From Myxococcales bacterium (GTDB lineage: Bacteria > Myxococcota > UBA727 > VGSZ01), in the NCBI GenBank assembly GCA_023248635.1, contig JAHFED010000006.1, positions 83,771 through 147,770 on the forward strand: DNA of 64,000 nucleotides. Direction: 5' to 3'. The notes beneath the pieces were generated by a model. The model did no database searches. It saw only the letters and a list, made by a program, of their open reading frames with translations, and was not told the origin of the DNA. How positions within the stretch are numbered: the first letter of the stretch is position 1; every line of letters begins with the position of its first letter. Below are positions 56,149 through 64,000 of this stretch, one piece after another. Made by a program: the position numbers and the translations under genes.

Positions 56149-57225
56149 GTGGCGCTGACGACGATGCGGACCCTGACTGCGACGAAGACGAAGACCCAAA
56201 AGGCGGCGGCCAAAAAGTCGATCACCTTGACGAAAAAGGACAAAAAGCAGCCTGTAAAGACCCTGAAAGCCGGCGACACCTCCAAGATCGCCCGCGGCGC
56301 CCGCACGTTGAAGCCCGGGGCCCTCAAATCCGAGAAGCCCCTCCTCAAGACCCTCAAAGCCCTCCAGGTCGAGGTGCCCTTGCGCAACATCAAAACCCCG
56401 ATCTCGCCCAAGCGCGCTGCCAAACCCGCTCCCAAGACCGAAAAAGCCGTGCGTTCGCGGCGCAATCCCAGCGTGCTCTCCTCCGAGATCGCCGAAGCCA
56501 TGCTCGGTGAGATGGGGATGGCCGGTGAGGACTCTGCCCTGGCCCGTCAGGCCGCGCGATCCCAGCGCGAGCGCGATTTGCTCGCCCGCCTGGCGGTCAG
56601 CGTCGGCCGCTACGACGAAATGCCCAACCTCGAGCTGGCCGCCGACATCGTCTTCGCCGACGACACCGACGCCGTCTCCGCTTTGATCGCGATCATCGAG
56701 CGCCACGATGACCTCCACGCTCCCGATGCGGCCCGCGTCGTCTGCGAAGTCGGCACCCGCGCTCCCGATCTGCTGCTGGCTCACACCGAGCGCTTGGTCG
56801 AGATGATCGATGTCTCCCAGCGCGAGATGTTGCCCTACACCATGCTGGCGTTGTCGCCGGTGGCATCGCGGCACGCCGACCAACTGTGGGCATCCCGCGA
56901 TCTCTTCTGGCAGTTCCTGGCCAACCTCGCGCAGCCCGCCGACCTCGCCCAGGGTGGGGCCGTGAAGCTGCTCGCAGCCCTGTGCGCCGCCGGCCCTGAT
57001 TACGCCCGCACCCTCGCCGGCGGTCTCGTCGACCTCTTGGGCAAATGCATGCCCAAAGACGTCGCCTTCTTCGCCGAAAGCGTGTTGCCCGCCCTCGGTC
57101 CGGCGCACAGCCACCGGGCCAAGCCCGTCCTCGACCGTCGTTTGAAGGAGCTCACACCGGCGGAGGTCGCCCGCCTGCGTCGTGCCCAACGCGCCGCCCA
57201 GCTCGGTCAGCCCCTGGCGGCCTGA
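56149..57225 (+). CDS. Lys-rich N-terminus plus helical-repeat protein, function unknown
   Basis: About 358 residues; AGGAG precedes the GTG at 56149. The first 110 residues are very basic and disordered ([13 protein letters not shown]). The remainder is helical ([52 protein letters not shown]), like HEAT/ARM repeats. The basic tail could bind nucleic acid. It is not a known family to me. Confidence 0.65.
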   Translation: MALTTMRTLTATKTKTQKAAAKKSITLTKKDKKQPVKTLKAGDTSKIARGARTLKPGALKSEKPLLKTLKALQVEVPLRNIKTPISPKRAAKPAPKTEKAVRSRRNPSVLSSEIAEAMLGEMGMAGEDSALARQAARSQRERDLLARLAVSVGRYDEMPNLELAADIVFADDTDAVSALIAIIERHDDLHAPDAARVVCEVGTRAPDLLLAHTERLVEMIDVSQREMLPYTMLALSPVASRHADQLWASRDLFWQFLANLAQPADLAQGGAVKLLAALCAAGPDYARTLAGGLVDLLGKCMPKDVAFFAESVLPALGPAHSHRAKPVLDRRLKELTPAEVARLRRAQRAAQLGQPLAA

Positions 57226-57331
57226 GGCGCTCGAACACGCGGCGGCAACGAACAGCGGGCAAGCACCCTCGGTGCCTGCCCGTTGTTTCATCCGCTTCTC
57301 GTCGCTCGCACGTAGCGTTCCTGGAGGCTCC

Positions 57332-57985
57332 ATGCCCGACCACCGCCGCAATTGGCTCATCTCAGCCCTGGTCTTTGTCTCTGTCGCCGGGCTGGGAAGC
57401 ATCGCCTGGGCCGAGATCAGGCCGAAAAACGCCGCCAACGACCTAAGGTCAAAAAAGGCGGGCCTCTATCTCGTCGCCGGCGTCGCCGACCCCAAAGAGA
57501 CCGAGCTGGCCACCTTTGCCGCCGGCTGCTTCTGGGGTGTCGAGGACTACTTCCGCAAGCTCCCCGGCGTCACGGCAACGGCGGTGGGCTACGTGGGCGG
57601 CACCACGCCCCATCCGACCTATGGGCAGGTCTGCGACGACGGCACCGGCCACGCCGAGGGGGTGCAGCTCGAGTTCGATCCCGCGAAGATCTCCTACGCC
57701 ACTTTGGTCGACGAGTTCTTCCTGCTCCACGACCCGACGACGATGAACCGCCAGGGTCCCGACGTCGGTACCCAATACCGGTCGGTCATTTTCTATCATT
57801 CAGAAGCGCAGAAAAAGACGGCTCTTGCCGCGAAAGAAAAGCTGGGAAAATCGGGAGAGCTCGATGCCCCCGTGGTGACCGAGATCGTGGCCGCGCCGAC
57901 GTTCTGGCCGGCCGAGGGCTATCACCAGCAATATGTCGAAAAAGGTGGATACGCTGCTTGCCATCCGCGCAAGAAAAAGCACTGA
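57332..57985 (+). CDS. msrA: Peptide methionine sulfoxide reductase MsrA, exported
   Basis: About 217 residues; GGAGG precedes the ATG at 57332. The catalytic [16 protein letters not shown] motif (Cys66) and [17 protein letters not shown] are diagnostic of MsrA. A Sec-type signal peptide (residues 1-27, ending AWA) means it works in the periplasm or outside the cell. A resolving Cys near the C-terminus ([11 protein letters not shown]) is present. It repairs S-methionine sulfoxide. Confidence 0.93.
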   Translation: MPDHRRNWLISALVFVSVAGLGSIAWAEIRPKNAANDLRSKKAGLYLVAGVADPKETELATFAAGCFWGVEDYFRKLPGVTATAVGYVGGTTPHPTYGQVCDDGTGHAEGVQLEFDPAKISYATLVDEFFLLHDPTTMNRQGPDVGTQYRSVIFYHSEAQKKTALAAKEKLGKSGELDAPVVTEIVAAPTFWPAEGYHQQYVEKGGYAACHPRKKKH

Positions 57986-57998
57986 GACGACGTCTAAT

Positions 57999-58296
57999 CC
58001 CGATCTCGCTGAACTTCGTTCACCGACCTGAAGGGTCTGATCCATAGGTCGACACGCGACTCGCGTTGACCATCGAGAGCAGGCTCATCCCGCGTCCGCT
58101 TGATGTTCGACCGCGTTCCGAGATGGGAAAGACGCGGGATGATGCGCGTGAAGCGCGCCCGCGGAACGCGGAGTTGTTGGGGGGCCCCGCGTCCGGCTCG
58201 CCGGCGCGGGGGGAGGTCTGCACCAGACCTCCCAGAAGAGCATCCCCGACGGCGATGAACGAGACCGCTCCGCGGTCGAAGTTCAGCGAGATCGGG
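57999..58296. repeat. 298-bp element flanked by perfect 20-bp inverted repeats
   Basis: CCCGATCTCGCTGAACTTCG at 57999-58018 and its exact reverse complement at 58277-58296 bracket the block that carries repeat copy B. The size and inverted ends resemble a MITE. It occupies almost the whole 313-base gap between msrA and the beta-helix lipoprotein gene. No target-site duplication was seen. Confidence 0.65.
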
Positions 58297-58302
58297 GCTC
58301 AG
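58084..58302 (+). repeat. Dispersed 220-bp hairpin-rich repeat, copy B
   Basis: Similar over its full length to 22057-22276. It holds the 10-bp stem GGGAGGTCTG/CAGACCTCCC (58211-58233). Its end overlaps the last codon of the next minus-strand gene. Copy A lacks the left inverted repeat. Confidence 0.85.
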
Positions 58303-61300
58303 AGCTCGTCCCGGCCAATGTCGTGGATGGCCTCCAGCGGCCGCGCCGTGCGGTCGAGGTCGACGTCGACGTAGCCCGCCGCTGCCGCCGCCCCCAGGTA
58401 GCGCGGGGTTGCCAGCGCCTGGTTCTTCAGCGGCGTGCTCGGGTCCAGGTGGTGCCCGACGTCGCCCGCCAGGAACTTGGAGTCGACGTCGAAAGAACGG
58501 TCGCTGGCCGAGGTCTGGTTGTAGGGGGGCAGCCCGGCGCCCGGATCGTTGTTGACGTCGTCGATGTCGGTGACGTTGTTGGGGGCGAGGCAGCTGAAGC
58601 CGGTGATGTCGGGCTCCCGGTCTTCGATGAGAGTGGTGAAAGCCTGGGCGCCCGGAAAATGGAAGTTGGTGTTTTCGGCGCGGGCCGGCCGGCTGTGTCG
58701 GGCGACGACGTTGACCGCGCATTCCTCGCGGAAACCCACCCGGGTCTCGTTGGCGCCGGCGACCAGGATGTTGCCGACGAAGGCCGCGGGGGTCTGCACC
58801 ACCTGGCCGTTGCCGCCGAGGCCCAGACGCACCGCGACGCCATCGGTGCCGCCGCCGCCACTGCCGCCGGCGTCGATGACGTTGTGGAGCACGATGACCC
58901 GGGCCGGTGTGTCGGTGCCGCCGTCATCGGAGTCGCCGATGATCTCCAAGGCAATGGTGTGCGGAGCCGTGCCCCCCGCGATGAAGTTGCTGCCGATGAA
59001 GGACGTTGGCGTGTTCTCGGCGCTGAGCAGAACCAGGCCGTGCCCCGTGGTGCCACCGCTGCTGGCACCGCCCCCGGCGATCTCGCTGCGGGTGATCACA
59101 CAGGAGCTGCACAGCCCCATCACGACGCCGTCGCTGAAGTTCCCGCCCGTCCCCGCCACGATGGTGGCGCCATCGATCAGCAGATCGACGATGTCGTTGG
59201 CCTCGAGCCCGCGGGACTGGTTGGCATCCCCGCCCCGAACTACGACGTCGACGAGCTGGAGGTCGGCGGAGGCGGCGGAGACGCGCAACCCCGAAGATTG
59301 GCCCGTGGGGCTGCCGACGCCGCCGTCGACGACTGCCTGGGCATCCATGCGCAGGCCGTCGACGCTGGTCGTTCGCAGGCCCACGGCGTCGCCCACCGCG
59401 CTGCCGGCAGCGGTGGTGCCGCCATGGATGGTGACGTCGGCGATGGCCGTGGCAAACAGCCCCGACGACGCACCCAGACCAGATCCTCCTTGCAGGGTCG
59501 AGCTCGTGATCGTCGTCGTCGACATCGACTCGTTGATGGCCATCCCCGCACTGTTGTTGGCGGCCCCACCGGTGAGCACCGACCCCGTCAAGGTGCTCAG
59601 CGAGAGCTGGTGGGCAAAGAGGCCCGCGCTGTTGTCGTTGGCCGTACCACCCCCAAGGGTGCACCCTTCAATCACGAAAGAGGCCGCCGGGTTGGTTTGG
59701 TCACCGACGACGACGGCGGCGCTGAACTCCTCGCCCGTCCCGCTCCTGACCGTGCAGCCGCTCAGGTTCACGTGGCCAAAGAGCGAGAGCCCCGCCGATG
59801 CGCCCACGCCCGAGGGTGCTGCGGCCGCGCCGCTGGTGAAGGTGCCGCCGACGGCCGTGAAGCCCGAGACGGTGGCATCGCTCTGCACGGCGACAGAGAA
59901 GGCACTGCCCGTGCCGGAGCTCGCGTCGCCGGCGCTGGCGGTGACGTTGGTGGCCGCCAGCGTGCTCCCATCGCTGAGCTGCACGGCCGCCGAGGTCGCG
60001 TCGCCGCCGTCGACGCTGCTGGCCCCCGCGCTGGTCACCGTGCCGCCACTCAGGGTGCCCGCGACGCCAGACAGGTCCAGACCAATGGAGCTTGCGGCCA
60101 CTCCGACGCTGACGTCCAGCTCATTGAGGGTCGCTTGGGCGTCGTGGACGCGGATGCCGATCGAGAATTCGGCTGCGGCGCCGACGTCGAGCTCGATGCT
60201 GTTGGCGAGCAGAGTTCCACCAGCGACGATGCCAGTGGCGACCTCGGCGCCCTCATCGACGGTGATGACGCCGTCGCTGACGTTGGCAAAGCCTTCGACT
60301 TCGATCCCCGTCGATGCCGCCGCCGGCCCGACGTTGATCTGGGTGAAGCTCATCCCCAAGCTGCCACCCAGCTGCACGCCCACCGCGGTGTCCTGAGCGC
60401 CTTCGACGTCGAGGATCGCATCGGAGACGCTGAGCGTCGCGTTCTGCCCCGAGAGGGCGATCGACGATTCCAGCCCGGCTGCGGCAGTCAAGGTTGCAGC
60501 ATTGATGGTGAGGCTCGACGTGTCGATGATGGCTCCCGACGAGAAGGTCGGCGTGATCGAGCTCGATGAGGACGTCAGGCTGCCGTTGGTGATGCTGACC
60601 ACCGCGCCGTCTTCGATGGCCACCGCCGCCATGCCGAACTCGGTCAAGACGACGGGTGCGACGATCGAGACGTTGTCGAGGTCGCAATCCAAGAGGTTGG
60701 CGACGACGCCGACGACGCTGAGCGCAGCCAGCTCATTGGCTTCGAAGGGATGCTCGACGGCGATGTGCATCGAGGTCAGATCGGCGTTCGAGTCTTGGAT
60801 GATGACGCCGACGGATCGGCTCTTGTTGAGATCGCTCGGCGACACGAACAGTTGCTCGACCGCGACGTCGAGCGCGGCCTTGCTGTCGTCACGGGTCCAT
60901 TCGTCGTCGACCAAAGGCAAGGTGGGATCGAAGCCGCCGCGCAGTGAGATGCCCTCCAGGATCAACGGGCCCTGCACCTCATAGACTTGGCCGTTGTTGC
61001 TGGCGATCTGGAGCTCTGGCGACACCACGACGTCGTCGGCCAAGGCGCTGCGCACGTTGAAAAGGGCGTCGTCGATGTTGCTGCAAGGGTGAGCGATGTG
61101 TCCACAGCGTCCCTCGCCCCCCGAGCCCGTGCCGGAAAAGAGCGAGTTGGCGTCGACGTGACCCCCGCGCTCATCGGCAACGGTCACCACCGACGTCGTC
61201 GTGTCACTGGCGCCTTGATCGTCGGTGACGGTGAGGCGCACGATGAAATCGCGCTCCACGGCTTCGGTGTAGACCCCCCGATCGACGGCGAAGGCGGCGC

Positions 61301-62069
61301 CGACGGTGGTGTCGTTGGTGATCGAGAGCCCGGCGATGCCGTTGTCGATGGTGATCGCCAAGGTGAGCCCATCGGGGTCCGACGTCGACGACACATCGAG
61401 ATCCAGATCGGCCAACCCGATGCCGCTCAGCACCGGGAGGCTCTCGCCGGGCAAGACCGAGCCGCCGTTGACGGCCGCCACCGGCGCGTGATTGCTGATG
61501 GTCAGGTCCCGAAGCTCTGTGTCGTCGTTGGCGCCGTCGCTGACCCGCAGGCTCAGGCTCAGCGTGCCCCGGGGCACCGTGGCATCGATGTCGATGGTGC
61601 CAACCAACGGGTCGGTGTCTGAAGGTGTGTAGGTGATCCCCTCGCCCTCGACGCTCAAGGTCAAGGTGTCGCCTTCGGCATCGCTGGCCACCACCGTCAG
61701 CGATACCGTGCCGGGCGACGTCGCCGTCACCGAGCCCAGCGTGGCCGACTCGATCACGGGTGCGCCTTCGCCTTCGCCTTCGCCTTCGCCTTCGCCTTCG
61801 CCTTCGCCTTCGCCTTCGCCTTCGCCTTCGCCTTCGCCTTCGCCTTCGCCTTCGCCTTCGCCCTCGCCTTCGCCCTCGCCCTCACCCTCACCCTCACCCT
61901 CACCTTCCCCTACACCAGGGGCCAGGCAGGTGCCGGCCTCGCTGCAAACCTTGCCTTCGGAGCAGTCGTCGTTTGTGGTGCAGGCGTCGCCTGGCGCCTC
62001 GACGGTGCAATTGGAGCAACCTGCCAACGACGCCAGCAGCAAAGACGACAACGAAATGCGCAAGCTCAT
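58299..62069 (-). CDS. Giant lipoprotein: Cys-rich knot, (Gly-Glu)24 stalk, Ig-like and beta-helix-like domains
   Basis: About 1256 residues; AGGAG precedes the ATG at 62069. Signal peptide with lipobox LAGC (Cys18); Cys-rich knot (Cys30, 36, 42, 48); 49-residue Gly-Glu stalk (residues 54-102) encoded by 6-bp repeats (61764-61910); Ig/cadherin-like region (about 105-320: SLTVVASDAEGDTLTLS); then a long Ser/Thr/Ala/Gly-rich repetitive region (about 330-1230) in the style of parallel beta-helix proteins, beginning with CGHIAHPCSNIDDAL as in DUF1565-type proteins. It is expected to be exposed at the outer membrane. No catalytic motif was recognised. Confidence 0.85.
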   Translation of the reverse strand: MSLRISLSSLLLASLAGCSNCTVEAPGDACTTNDDCSEGKVCSEAGTCLAPGVGEGEGEGEGEGEGEGEGEGEGEGEGEGEGEGEGEGEGEGEGEGEGEGEGAPVIESATLGSVTATSPGTVSLTVVASDAEGDTLTLSVEGEGITYTPSDTDPLVGTIDIDATVPRGTLSLSLRVSDGANDDTELRDLTISNHAPVAAVNGGSVLPGESLPVLSGIGLADLDLDVSSTSDPDGLTLAITIDNGIAGLSITNDTTVGAAFAVDRGVYTEAVERDFIVRLTVTDDQGASDTTTSVVTVADERGGHVDANSLFSGTGSGGEGRCGHIAHPCSNIDDALFNVRSALADDVVVSPELQIASNNGQVYEVQGPLILEGISLRGGFDPTLPLVDDEWTRDDSKAALDVAVEQLFVSPSDLNKSRSVGVIIQDSNADLTSMHIAVEHPFEANELAALSVVGVVANLLDCDLDNVSIVAPVVLTEFGMAAVAIEDGAVVSITNGSLTSSSSSITPTFSSGAIIDTSSLTINAATLTAAAGLESSIALSGQNATLSVSDAILDVEGAQDTAVGVQLGGSLGMSFTQINVGPAAASTGIEVEGFANVSDGVITVDEGAEVATGIVAGGTLLANSIELDVGAAAEFSIGIRVHDAQATLNELDVSVGVAASSIGLDLSGVAGTLSGGTVTSAGASSVDGGDATSAAVQLSDGSTLAATNVTASAGDASSGTGSAFSVAVQSDATVSGFTAVGGTFTSGAAAAPSGVGASAGLSLFGHVNLSGCTVRSGTGEEFSAAVVVGDQTNPAASFVIEGCTLGGGTANDNSAGLFAHQLSLSTLTGSVLTGGAANNSAGMAINESMSTTTITSSTLQGGSGLGASSGLFATAIADVTIHGGTTAAGSAVGDAVGLRTTSVDGLRMDAQAVVDGGVGSPTGQSSGLRVSAASADLQLVDVVVRGGDANQSRGLEANDIVDLLIDGATIVAGTGGNFSDGVVMGLCSSCVITRSEIAGGGASSGGTTGHGLVLLSAENTPTSFIGSNFIAGGTAPHTIALEIIGDSDDGGTDTPARVIVLHNVIDAGGSGGGGTDGVAVRLGLGGNGQVVQTPAAFVGNILVAGANETRVGFREECAVNVVARHSRPARAENTNFHFPGAQAFTTLIEDREPDITGFSCLAPNNVTDIDDVNNDPGAGLPPYNQTSASDRSFDVDSKFLAGDVGHHLDPSTPLKNQALATPRYLGAAAAAGYVDVDLDRTARPLEAIHDIGRDEL
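61764..61910. repeat. Hexanucleotide microsatellite coding for (Gly-Glu)n
   Basis: 24.5 units of a GGCGAA-type 6-mer (read on the minus strand), largely perfect in the 61764-61860 part. It lies inside the giant lipoprotein gene. Changes by whole units would keep the reading frame. Confidence 0.9.
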
Positions 62070-62203
62070 GGTGAACTCCTGCCCGGTGGGCGCAGGGAGT
62101 GGACACCACAAGAGCCAGCGGCGGCAAGTCGGTGGGCTCAGCGCGGCCTACTCGCCAAAGCCGATAATTCGAGACGCCGGCTGCTCGTCGCTATGCTCAC
62201 CGC

Positions 62204-63943
62204 GTGTGCGCCACCGCCCGGCTCGTCGTCGTCGTCATGCTTGGGAGCGTGACCGCCGCAGCCACCGCAGTCCCAGCCGCCCCTGTGCGCAGCGCCTCTC
62301 CCTGGGCGGTGGGGGGCGTCGACGTCGCCGGCCTCATCGACCAGATGACCCTCGAACAGAAGGTGGGGCAACTGCTGCTGCTGGGCTTTGGCGGGACCGA
62401 GATGGACGCCGCCATCGGGGCCTTCCTCGAGGAGATGGAGCCCGGCGGCGTCGCCCTCTTCACCCGCAACATCACGGGTCCCGAGCAGACCATGAAGCTG
62501 GTGCAGGGGATCAGGTCCCACGACGTCGTCGTCGGCGGCCGGCCTTTGGTCCCCTTCATCGCTGTGGATCAGGAGGGGGGCACGGTCGTGCGGCTGAAGA
62601 GCCAGGCCGCGGTGCTGCCTTCGGCCATGGCCCTGGGCGCCGTCGACGACGTTGAGCTCGCCCGTGAGGTGGGGCGCACCCTGGGCGCGGATCTGGTGGC
62701 CTGGGGCTTCAACATGAACCTGGCCCCCGTGCTCGACGTCAACTCCAACCCGAAAAACCCGGTCATCGGCATCCGCTCCTTCGGCGGCGACGCCCGGCGC
62801 GTGGCCGAGATCGGCGTCGCCTACGCCCAGGGCCTGGGGGAGGCCGGAGTCATCGCCGTCGCCAAACACTTCCCCGGCCACGGAGACACCGACGTCGACA
62901 GCCACTATGGCTTGCCGATTTTGCACCACGATCGCGAGCGCTTGTTCGACGTCGAACTACGGCCCTTTGCCCGTGCTTTCGCCGAGGGGCTGCCGGCGAT
63001 CATGACCGCGCACATCGTGCTGCCGCTGATTGCCGAAGGCGACGACGTCCCGGCCACGGTCTCTCACAAGGTGCTCACGGGCTTGTTGCGCGAGGAGCTC
63101 GCCTACGACGGCCTGGTGATCACCGATGGGCTCGAGATGCAGGGCATCGTGGATCGCGGCGTTGGCGAAGCAGCGGTGGAGGCCGTCGTCGCCGGCGCCG
63201 ACATGGTCATGGTCTTGTGGTCGGCGGACAAGAAGCGCGAGGTGCGTCAGGCCCTCCTCGATGCGGCTCGCTCTGGTCGCCTGCCTGCTGATCGCGTCGA
63301 CCAAGCGGTGCGGCGGGTGCTCGAGGCCAAAGCCCGCGCGGGCCTCTTTTCCCGTCCTGTGGTCGACGTGCAGAGTGCCCGTCGGCAGCTGGCCCACCAC
63401 GACCGCCGGGCTCTGCTCGAGGTGGCTCGTCGGGCCGTCACCGTCGTCAAAGACAGCCATCGCTCTCTGCCTCTGGGCAAGGGGAGCGTCGTCGCCGTCG
63501 CCGCCGCCCAACCCGCTTTCCTGCAGGAGATTGCCGCCCACACCAAGGCCCGAACGCTCAGCCTCTCGTGGACGCCCAGCAAAGAGCGCGTGCGCAAAGA
63601 CGCCGCCCGGCTGGTGGAGCTGGCCAAAGACGCCGACGTCGTCGTCGTCGGCATGCAAAATGGCGATCACGCCGCCCTGGTGCGGGCGGTGCAGCAGGCC
63701 TGGCCAGACAAGCCCATCGTCGTCGTCAGCTTTGGCTCGCCCTATTTGATCTACTCGTTCCCGACCATCTCGACCTACGTCTGCGCCTTCGGCTGGCGCG
63801 ACGACAGCGCGAAGGCGGCGGGCCGGGTGGTGACGGGATCGCTCGCCGCCGTTGGCCACCTGCCCGTGACCCTGGCGTTGTTGCCCGACGCGGGACCAGC
63901 GACGGCGGCGCTGGGCGTGTCGGCGCTGCGGGTGGCGCCATGA
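62204..63943 (+). CDS. Glycoside hydrolase family 3 (NagZ-type beta-N-acetylglucosaminidase)
   Basis: 579 residues; GTG start at 62204 with a hydrophobic signal segment (residues 6-22). The N-terminal TIM barrel has the NagZ signature KHFPGHGDT (acid/base His) and a nucleophile Asp in LVITDGLEM (usually SDDL). A second alpha/beta domain (about 380-575) is present, as in two-domain GH3 enzymes of Bacillus. It removes N-acetylglucosamine from muropeptides. It likely acts outside the cytosol because of the signal, unlike E. coli NagZ. A new gene starts at its stop (ATGA). Confidence 0.9.
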   Translation: MCATARLVVVVMLGSVTAAATAVPAAPVRSASPWAVGGVDVAGLIDQMTLEQKVGQLLLLGFGGTEMDAAIGAFLEEMEPGGVALFTRNITGPEQTMKLVQGIRSHDVVVGGRPLVPFIAVDQEGGTVVRLKSQAAVLPSAMALGAVDDVELAREVGRTLGADLVAWGFNMNLAPVLDVNSNPKNPVIGIRSFGGDARRVAEIGVAYAQGLGEAGVIAVAKHFPGHGDTDVDSHYGLPILHHDRERLFDVELRPFARAFAEGLPAIMTAHIVLPLIAEGDDVPATVSHKVLTGLLREELAYDGLVITDGLEMQGIVDRGVGEAAVEAVVAGADMVMVLWSADKKREVRQALLDAARSGRLPADRVDQAVRRVLEAKARAGLFSRPVVDVQSARRQLAHHDRRALLEVARRAVTVVKDSHRSLPLGKGSVVAVAAAQPAFLQEIAAHTKARTLSLSWTPSKERVRKDAARLVELAKDADVVVVGMQNGDHAALVRAVQQAWPDKPIVVVSFGSPYLIYSFPTISTYVCAFGWRDDSAKAAGRVVTGSLAAVGHLPVTLALLPDAGPATAALGVSALRVAP

Positions 63944-64000
63944 CCAGCGTGAGGCGCGAGCGGGGGGGCGAGGCCGACGGGATCTCCGGAGAAAACGAGG
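63940..64000 (+). CDS. Partial CDS at the window end
   Basis: The ATG overlaps the stop of the GH3 gene (ATGA) and opens a frame to the window edge (about 20 residues: MTSVRRERGGEADG). Probably co-translated. Too short to identify. Confidence 0.4.
   Translation, partial: MTSVRRERGGEADGISGENE

Noticed and set aside
58323..60569. A 748-codon open frame antisense to the giant lipoprotein
   Set aside because: The opposite frame has signal peptide, lipobox and stalk; this one is Arg/Val-rich shadow sequence.
61764..61910. Possible CRISPR-like array
   Set aside because: 6-bp units without spacers, inside a coding gene; a microsatellite.

Overview
The window is GC-rich, densely coded chromosomal DNA from a Gram-negative bacterium. 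Several traits point to Myxococcota or a related deltaproteobacterial lineage such as Bradymonadota: a DUF4215 / Myxococcus cysteine-rich repeat protein with a MYXO-CTERM-like tail, an FHA-domain sigma-54 activator, a DUF4388 protein with a receiver-like domain, PilZ and PilT proteins, many low-complexity lipoproteins with (Gly-Glu)n stalks, and the yidC-jag pair. This placement is inferred from family content; no rRNA or other phylogenetic marker gene was analysed. Start codons are often GTG, and many neighbouring genes overlap by 4 bases (ATGA or GTGA).

Layout. 0-6.2 kb: a cut-off hypothetical gene, two secreted or lipoprotein genes, a PilZ protein, asparaginyl-tRNA synthetase (asnS), 16S rRNA dimethyltransferase (rsmA) and a sugar-epimerase-like SDR. 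6.2-10.8 kb: a response-regulator/histidine-kinase hybrid, a DUF420 membrane protein, an unknown gene, an integrase remnant and tRNA-Asp. 10.8-17.4 kb: jag-like gene, yidC and secA, all on the minus strand, a protein-export and membrane-insertion block. 17.4-28.3 kb: palindromic tandem repeats, a large PPC-like lipoprotein, an extended PilT ATPase, a 220-bp dispersed repeat, a histone-H1-like/HTH protein, an unknown two-gene pair, and proB with a lipoprotein partner. 28.4-33.5 kb, plus strand: two paralogous zinc-ribbon membrane proteins, then ndh, ctaB and a SCO protein (respiratory chain and cytochrome oxidase assembly). 33.6-41.2 kb: an MgtC/DUF4010 protein split into two frames, a small secreted repeat protein, a glutathione block (gshA, an EI24-type membrane protein, gshB) and an MMPL/RND exporter. 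41.2-41.8 kb: a scar holding a cytochrome P450 fragment and the C-terminus of an IS21 IstB protein. 41.8-47.5 kb: envelope genes (PGRP amidase lipoprotein, mltG, DUF4215 protein, small lipoprotein). 47.6-52.9 kb: a minus-strand signalling group (receiver-like/DUF4388 protein, cyclic-nucleotide-binding protein, FHA sigma-54 activator, RlmM-like methyltransferase), with its last three genes translationally coupled. 53.0-58.0 kb, plus strand: a phosphoesterase, rnc, queG, a repeat-type protein and a secreted msrA. 58.0-64.0 kb: a second copy of the dispersed repeat, a 1256-residue beta-helix-like lipoprotein, a NagZ-type GH3 hydrolase and the start of a further gene.

No complete mobile element, CRISPR array, defence island or obvious biosynthetic cluster is present. 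The least explained features are: a lipoprotein module repeated in three genes (secretion signal, short Cys-rich knot in two of them, and a (Gly-Glu)n stalk encoded by a hexanucleotide microsatellite); hairpin-rich intergenic repeat families; the coupled FHA/cNMP/rRNA-methyltransferase genes; the paired zinc-ribbon membrane proteins; and the unknown pair at 24.1-25.9 kb.
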